From positions 4,264,001 through 4,328,000 of the forward strand of contig NZ_CP118607.1 of the NCBI RefSeq assembly GCF_028898945.1: a stretch of DNA of 64,000 bases, written 5' to 3'. The position numbers were made by a program, and so were the translations under genes. Of the stretch, positions 60,670-64,000 are shown piece by piece; the stretch's first letter is position 1, and each line of letters opens with the position of its first letter. This DNA is from Pseudomonas sp. PSKL.D1 (GTDB taxonomy: Bacteria > Pseudomonadota > Gammaproteobacteria > Pseudomonadales > Pseudomonadaceae). Under the pieces are notes generated by a model. The model was given only the letters and a program-made list of their open reading frames with translations, had not been told where the DNA came from and searched no databases.

Positions 60670-61044
60670 TTAGATGTTAGCGGGCTGGGCGTAGTGGGAA
60701 ATGATGAGCGCAGCGAACAACAAGATGTGAATGACCAACTGGGTTACCAGTAACCGTTTCAACCGGGGCGGGAAGCGTTTTACTTCGTCCAGGTCAATCA
60801 AGCCTCTGCGCATGAACACACCGGGCATGGCCAACACCATGGAGATCAAGCCCGTGCGCATCACCTTGCCCATCAAACCGGCGTACTGAAAAGTAGTTTT
60901 GTTGCCGGTCACGAAGGCGCAATTAGCCAGCAACGCTTCAAAGCGCTCGGTGTACTTGTGCGCCACATAGGCTTGCACGATCAGGGCTATCACCATGGGT
61001 ACGATGATCAGCCCTGCAATCAGCCCTGGGTGGATGCCATTCAC
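60670..61044 (-). CDS. Small hypothetical membrane protein
   Basis: A 124-residue protein with a GTG start at 61044 (after GAGGTAGCAGC). Hydrophobic segments: LIAGLIIVPMVIALIVQAYV (1), LISMVLAMPGVFMRRGLI (2) and LLVTQLVIHILLFAALIISH (3). Loops contain YTERFEALLANCAFVTGNKT and a basic KRFPPRLKRLL. No recognised family. It lies upstream (minus strand) of nothing that gives a clue. Confidence 0.68.
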   Translation of the reverse strand: MNGIHPGLIAGLIIVPMVIALIVQAYVAHKYTERFEALLANCAFVTGNKTTFQYAGLMGKVMRTGLISMVLAMPGVFMRRGLIDLDEVKRFPPRLKRLLVTQLVIHILLFAALIISHYAQPANI

Positions 61045-61179
61045 GCTGCTACCTCATGCCAAGAAGGGCCTTGTTCCCTATAGGGTGCAATTTTTCGTTG
61101 TACATCAGCAAGCTATCCCGCAGCATACCCCTCCCCCACAGCTAAAAATGGACACACGGCTGCTGCCCGTTCGGATGCC

Positions 61180-62226
61180 ATGACTGCCCCTTCCAGCCCG
61201 CCCGCTACGAGCAAAACGCTCTACCGCTGGCAACGGGCCCCACTCGCACACCACCTGCACGCGCTGATGCCCCAATGGGCCGGTCAGGCGCTGGATATCA
61301 GCAGCCAGGACTTGGCGTCCAATGCCTCGTTCGTGAATTACGTGCGCCATCACCGCTTCACCTGCCCGAGCACCGGGCAGCCGGTGGAGGTGGTGGAAAA
61401 GTCGATTCGCAAGGTGGCCTTTCTGGGTAGCCAGGAGGCGCGTTTTCACCGGGCCGAAGGGTTGCTGGCGGGCAGCACGCAATTCCGTTACCCGGCGTGC
61501 CTTGGGGTGGTAGAAACGCCCTGGGAAAGTTTGATCTTCACCGAATTCGTGCGCGGCAAGCCGCCGCGCATGCATGCCATTGCCCGGCAACTGGCGCTGG
61601 GCATCGCCGAGCTGGAAGGGCTTGGGCATGCCTGGCTGCAGGCGCAGCCGGCGGGCAAGGCGCCGCTTTTGTGGAGCATGGACTTCTTCCGGCCGTGGTT
61701 TTTACTGCGCCCGCGCTTCAACTTTGCCCGGTGCCTGCCGGGGCTGGCGCAGCTTGGGCGCCAAGACGCGCGCTTTGCCGGGTTGGCGGAGCGGTTTGCG
61801 GTGTTCGGGCCGTTAACCCGCAAACTGGCCGCCGAGGCCAAACGCAGCCCGCGGTGCATCAGCCATATGGATTACCTGCGCAAAAACCTGTTCGTCGACA
61901 AGGGGCAACTGCACCTTATCGACTGGAGCGAGGTGAAGGTCGGGCGGGTCGGGTTTGACGGTGGCGCGTACCTGGGCAGTTTGTTCCGGCGCAAGGACAC
62001 GGCGGTGTTCCTGGCGGCGCAGCAGGAGTTTGTAACGGCGTACCGCGAGGCGCTGGGGCCGCAGTTTGATGGCGAACAGGCGCTGGGCAATTTGCGCTAC
62101 GTGTTTTTGCTGACGGCGCTGTACCACTGCTTGCGGCCGGAAACGGTTGCGGAATACCGCGAGCGGGAGCGGATGGGGTTGCTGCGCGAAAAATACGAGT
62201 ATTTGCTGGAGTTGGCGAATACCTAG
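61180..62226 (+). CDS. APH-fold kinase / phosphotransferase
   Basis: A 348-residue kinase-like protein. The N-lobe carries the presumed ATP Lys (EVVEKSIRKVAFLG). The C-lobe has the Brenner motif ISHMDYLRKNLFVDKGQLHL (H-x-D-x4-N), then the metal Asp in IDWSEVKVGRVGFDGGAYLG. This resembles choline-kinase/aminoglycoside-phosphotransferase proteins and LPS heptose/sugar kinases. ATG 61180 (MTAPSSPPATSKTLYRW) is used. The substrate is unknown; a surface-sugar or small-molecule kinase role is inference only. Confidence 0.8.
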   Translation: MTAPSSPPATSKTLYRWQRAPLAHHLHALMPQWAGQALDISSQDLASNASFVNYVRHHRFTCPSTGQPVEVVEKSIRKVAFLGSQEARFHRAEGLLAGSTQFRYPACLGVVETPWESLIFTEFVRGKPPRMHAIARQLALGIAELEGLGHAWLQAQPAGKAPLLWSMDFFRPWFLLRPRFNFARCLPGLAQLGRQDARFAGLAERFAVFGPLTRKLAAEAKRSPRCISHMDYLRKNLFVDKGQLHLIDWSEVKVGRVGFDGGAYLGSLFRRKDTAVFLAAQQEFVTAYREALGPQFDGEQALGNLRYVFLLTALYHCLRPETVAEYRERERMGLLREKYEYLLELANT

Positions 62227-62253
62227 CGCCACCCGGCAGGCGCCTGGCCAGGC

Positions 62254-62282
62254 AAAAAAAAGCCCGGCCGCAAAGGCCGGGC
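62254..62282 (-). terminator. Rho-independent terminator for azoR
   Basis: On the minus strand GCCCGGCC-TTTGC-GGCCGGGC is followed by a run of T (plus-strand AAAAAAAA at 62254-62261). Confidence 0.85.
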
Positions 62283-62336
62283 ACACACACCCAAAGGAGC
62301 AACAAACAGGTGTCAGGGTTGGGAATGCTTTGACGC

Positions 62337-62936
62337 TCAGGCCACTGCCGCCAGCTTGGCCTTGGCCTGGTTCAGGCCCTTCTCGAAAAAGTCACCGCTC
62401 ATGTTCAGGCCTTCGGCGTGGATGAAGTTCACATCGTGAATGCCGATAAAGGCCATCACCTGGCGCAGGTACGGTTCCTGGTGGTCGCTGCTGGCACCGG
62501 CGTGGATGCCGCCACGGGCAGTCAGCACGATGGCGCGCTTGCCGGCCAGCAGGCCTTGCGGGCCGGTTGGGGTGTACTTGAAGGTGATGCCGGCACGCAG
62601 CACGTGGTCCAGCCAGGCCTTGAGGGTGCTGGGGATGGTGAAGTTGTACATCGGCGCTGCCATCACCAGCACGTCGGCAGCCAGCAATTCATCAGTCAAT
62701 TCGTTGGAACGTGCCAGCGCTTCAAGCTCGGCGGCGCTGCGCTGCTCTTCGGGCTTCATCCAGCCACCCAGCAGGTCGGCATCCAGGTGAGGCACCGGGT
62801 TTACCGCCAGGTCGCGCACGGTGATTTCATCGGCCGGGTGCGCCGCTTGCCACTGCTGGATAAAGTCACGGGTCAGTTGACGGGAAACGGAATCCTGCTG
62901 GCGGGCGCTGCTTTCGATGATCAGTACGCGGGACAT
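62337..62936 (-). CDS. azoR: FMN-dependent NADH-azoreductase
   Basis: A 199-residue flavodoxin-like reductase. SRVLIIESSARQQDSVSRQL forms the FMN phosphate loop. MAAPMYNFTIPSTLKAWLDH (about 95-115) is the AzoR signature, and LTARGGIHAGASSDHQEPYL contacts FMN. It reduces azo dyes and quinones with NADH as a homodimer. ATG 62936 has GGAGGCACCCC upstream. A terminator follows. The LysR gene at the right edge, divergent across an intervening gene, may regulate it. Confidence 0.93.
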   Translation of the reverse strand: MSRVLIIESSARQQDSVSRQLTRDFIQQWQAAHPADEITVRDLAVNPVPHLDADLLGGWMKPEEQRSAAELEALARSNELTDELLAADVLVMAAPMYNFTIPSTLKAWLDHVLRAGITFKYTPTGPQGLLAGKRAIVLTARGGIHAGASSDHQEPYLRQVMAFIGIHDVNFIHAEGLNMSGDFFEKGLNQAKAKLAAVA

Positions 62937-62996
62937 GGGGTGCCTCCATCGGCAAAAAGGGTTGCGATTCGATGGAGGTGAGATTAAGGCTTGACC

Positions 62997-63037
62997 TATC
63001 GATAAAAAAGCGTAAAAAGTGGGTTCAATCTATCGAT
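62997..63037. promoter_or_regulatory. Paired TATCGAT motifs upstream of azoR
   Basis: TATCGAT occurs at 62997 and 63031, a 34-base (about three turns) separation, in the promoter region of azoR. Such a pair suits a LysR dimer-of-dimers, possibly the regulator at 63410. This is only a pattern. Confidence 0.35.
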
Positions 63038-63046
63038 TAATCCGTT

Positions 63047-63361
63047 TTATTCCGCTTTGCAGTCCAGCGCGATGCGCAGCTTGAGGATCTGCCGGTTGAA
63101 TTTGGCGGTTACGTCTACGCTCTTGCCCGCCGGCACATTCACCCGGCGTACCCGTGGTGCTTCGGGGCCGTTGCGGAATGTGACCTTGCAGGCCGCCGGC
63201 ACTTGCCCGTAGTTGTTCAGGGTAATGGCACCAATATCGTAGGACGTGTCGTAAGCGTTGTAGTCCAGCTTGACCCCGGTCAGTTCCTTCTCCACATCGA
63301 TGGGGTAAGCCATGGCCCCTAGGGGCAGGCACATCAGTATTGCCGCACAACATTTCTTCAT
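63047..63361 (-). CDS. Small secreted protein, unknown function
   Basis: A 104-residue protein with a signal peptide (MKKCCAAILMCLPLGAMA) and a beta-rich mature part, YPIDVEKELTGVKLDYNAYD then AITLNNYGQVPAACKVTFRN, ending ...KLRIALDCKAE. Two cysteines (AACKV and LDCKA) could form a disulfide in the periplasm. The fold resembles small immunoglobulin-like or PapD-like domains, but this is not certain. Widely present in pseudomonads next to azoR-like genes from memory. ATG 63361 has AGGAGAG upstream. Confidence 0.72.
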   Translation of the reverse strand: MKKCCAAILMCLPLGAMAYPIDVEKELTGVKLDYNAYDTSYDIGAITLNNYGQVPAACKVTFRNGPEAPRVRRVNVPAGKSVDVTAKFNRQILKLRIALDCKAE

Positions 63362-63409
63362 GGGGCGCTCTCCTTGAAAGAGCGCAGCTTAGGACAACAG
63401 GAGCCAAAG

Positions 63410-64000
63410 ATGAAAGCGCCGCGCGTAACCCTGGATCAGTGGCGAACCCTGCAGGCAGTGGTCGATCACGGGGGGTTTGCCCAGGCTGCCGAGGCCTTGC
63501 ACCGGTCGCAGTCATCGGTCAGCTACACGGTGGCGCGCATGCAGGAGCAACTGGGCGTGCCGCTGCTGCGCATCGACGGGCGCAAGGCGGTGCTCACCGA
63601 AGCCGGCAACGTGCTGCTGCGCCGCTCGCGGCACCTGGTGAAGCAAGCCAGCCAGCTGGAAGACCTGGCCCACCACATGGAGCAAGGCTGGGAGGCCGAG
63701 GTGCGCGTGGTGGTCGATGCCGCCTACCCCAGCGCCCGCCTGGTGCGCGCCCTGGCGGCGTTCATGCCGCAAAGCCGGGGTTGCCGGGTGCGCCTGCGTG
63801 AAGAGGTGTTGTCAGGCGTGGAAGAGGTGATGCACGAAGGCATTGCCGACCTTGCCATCAGCAGCTACAGCATCGGCGGCTACCTGGGCACCGAGCTGAG
63901 CGCAGTGGAGTTCGTCGCCGTGGCCCACCCCGAGCACAGCCTGCACCGCCTGGGCCGGGAGCTGACCTTTCAGGACCTGGAAAGCCAGTTGCAAGTGGTC
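63410..64000 (+). CDS. LysR-family transcriptional regulator, partial
   Basis: The first 197 residues of a LysR regulator, running off the right edge. The HTH region (1-65) reads TLDQWRTLQAVVDHGGFAQA, then SQSSVSYTVARMQEQLGVPL and VLTEAGNVLLRRSRHLVKQ. The effector domain begins at about 90 (EVRVVVDAAYPSARLVRALA). ATG 63410 has ACAGGAGCCAAAG upstream. It is divergent from the secreted-protein gene, and may control azoR across it. Confidence 0.88.
   Translation, partial: MKAPRVTLDQWRTLQAVVDHGGFAQAAEALHRSQSSVSYTVARMQEQLGVPLLRIDGRKAVLTEAGNVLLRRSRHLVKQASQLEDLAHHMEQGWEAEVRVVVDAAYPSARLVRALAAFMPQSRGCRVRLREEVLSGVEEVMHEGIADLAISSYSIGGYLGTELSAVEFVAVAHPEHSLHRLGRELTFQDLESQLQVV

Overview
The window reads as chromosome of a Pseudomonas putida-group bacterium. 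The basis is the ohrR-ohr and efp-earP blocks, many Pseudomonas-only small families (DUF3509, DUF2897, DUF6124/DUF3077-like), GC-rich codon use and a dense scatter of P. putida-type REP palindromes (core reading GGAGCGGATTTATCCGCG). The assignment rests on gene content and order, not on a database search.

Layout. 1-11.2 kb: a TauE/SafE permease (cut by the left edge), LysR regulators, the organic hydroperoxide pair ohrR-ohr, elongation factor P with its rhamnosyltransferase EarP, a GreA/B-like protein, an SDR, an MFS exporter and a TonB-dependent receptor. 11.4-21.7 kb: tRNA-Ser(GGA), a crotonase, a PlsC-type acyltransferase, a CorA-like channel, a glutamine amidotransferase, a cytochrome c, RraB, an LtaS-like sulfatase-fold enzyme, an ankyrin protein and a DUF3509 protein with a possible sigma-54 promoter. 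21.8-30.6 kb: a degenerate acireductone-dioxygenase-like cupin, an MFS carrier, aroC, prmB, an Smr-domain protein and folE. 30.8-39.6 kb: GST, BenE transporter, a large chemoreceptor, a MocR regulator, MFS, SDR and an NADP-dependent reductase.

39.8-57.0 kb is a cell-surface polysaccharide region. It starts with a kdsA copy, a GT2 glycosyltransferase and an O-antigen-ligase-like protein, is interrupted by pyrF, a DUF2897 gene and a ComEA-like gene, and continues as an ABC-transporter capsule operon: kpsM, kpsT, kpsE, a kpsD-like export lipoprotein, a 1134-residue multidomain protein, a hexapeptide acyltransferase, a second kdsA and a kdsB-kdsC fusion, closed by a strong terminator. A kpsF/kdsD-type arabinose-5-phosphate isomerase follows on the opposite strand. 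Together KpsF, KdsA and KdsB-KdsC would make CMP-Kdo from ribulose-5-phosphate, the big protein could use it to start or extend a glycan, and KpsMT/E/D would export it. The two kdsA copies are almost identical in DNA over about 790 bp while the genes next to the second copy are AT-rich, which points to recent gene conversion or duplication inside a mosaic locus. A two-gene module with a PIN-domain protein lies between the operon and kpsF.

57.2-60.5 kb holds a tandem duplication: a structured leader of about 322 nt with a predicted pseudoknot, followed by two small genes (DUF6124-like and DUF3077-like). Two overlapping cold-shock-domain genes lie between the copies. Next comes an orphan HigA antitoxin whose HigB toxin is reduced to 15 codons. 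60.6-64 kb: a small membrane protein, an APH-fold kinase, azoR, a secreted protein and a LysR regulator cut by the right edge.

Two dispersed palindromic repeat families, REP-like (more than a dozen) and a longer GGAGCGGCCTTGTGTCGCG family (four), sit between genes throughout. Starts were chosen by eye from RBS and family alignment memory. No search or folding program was run.
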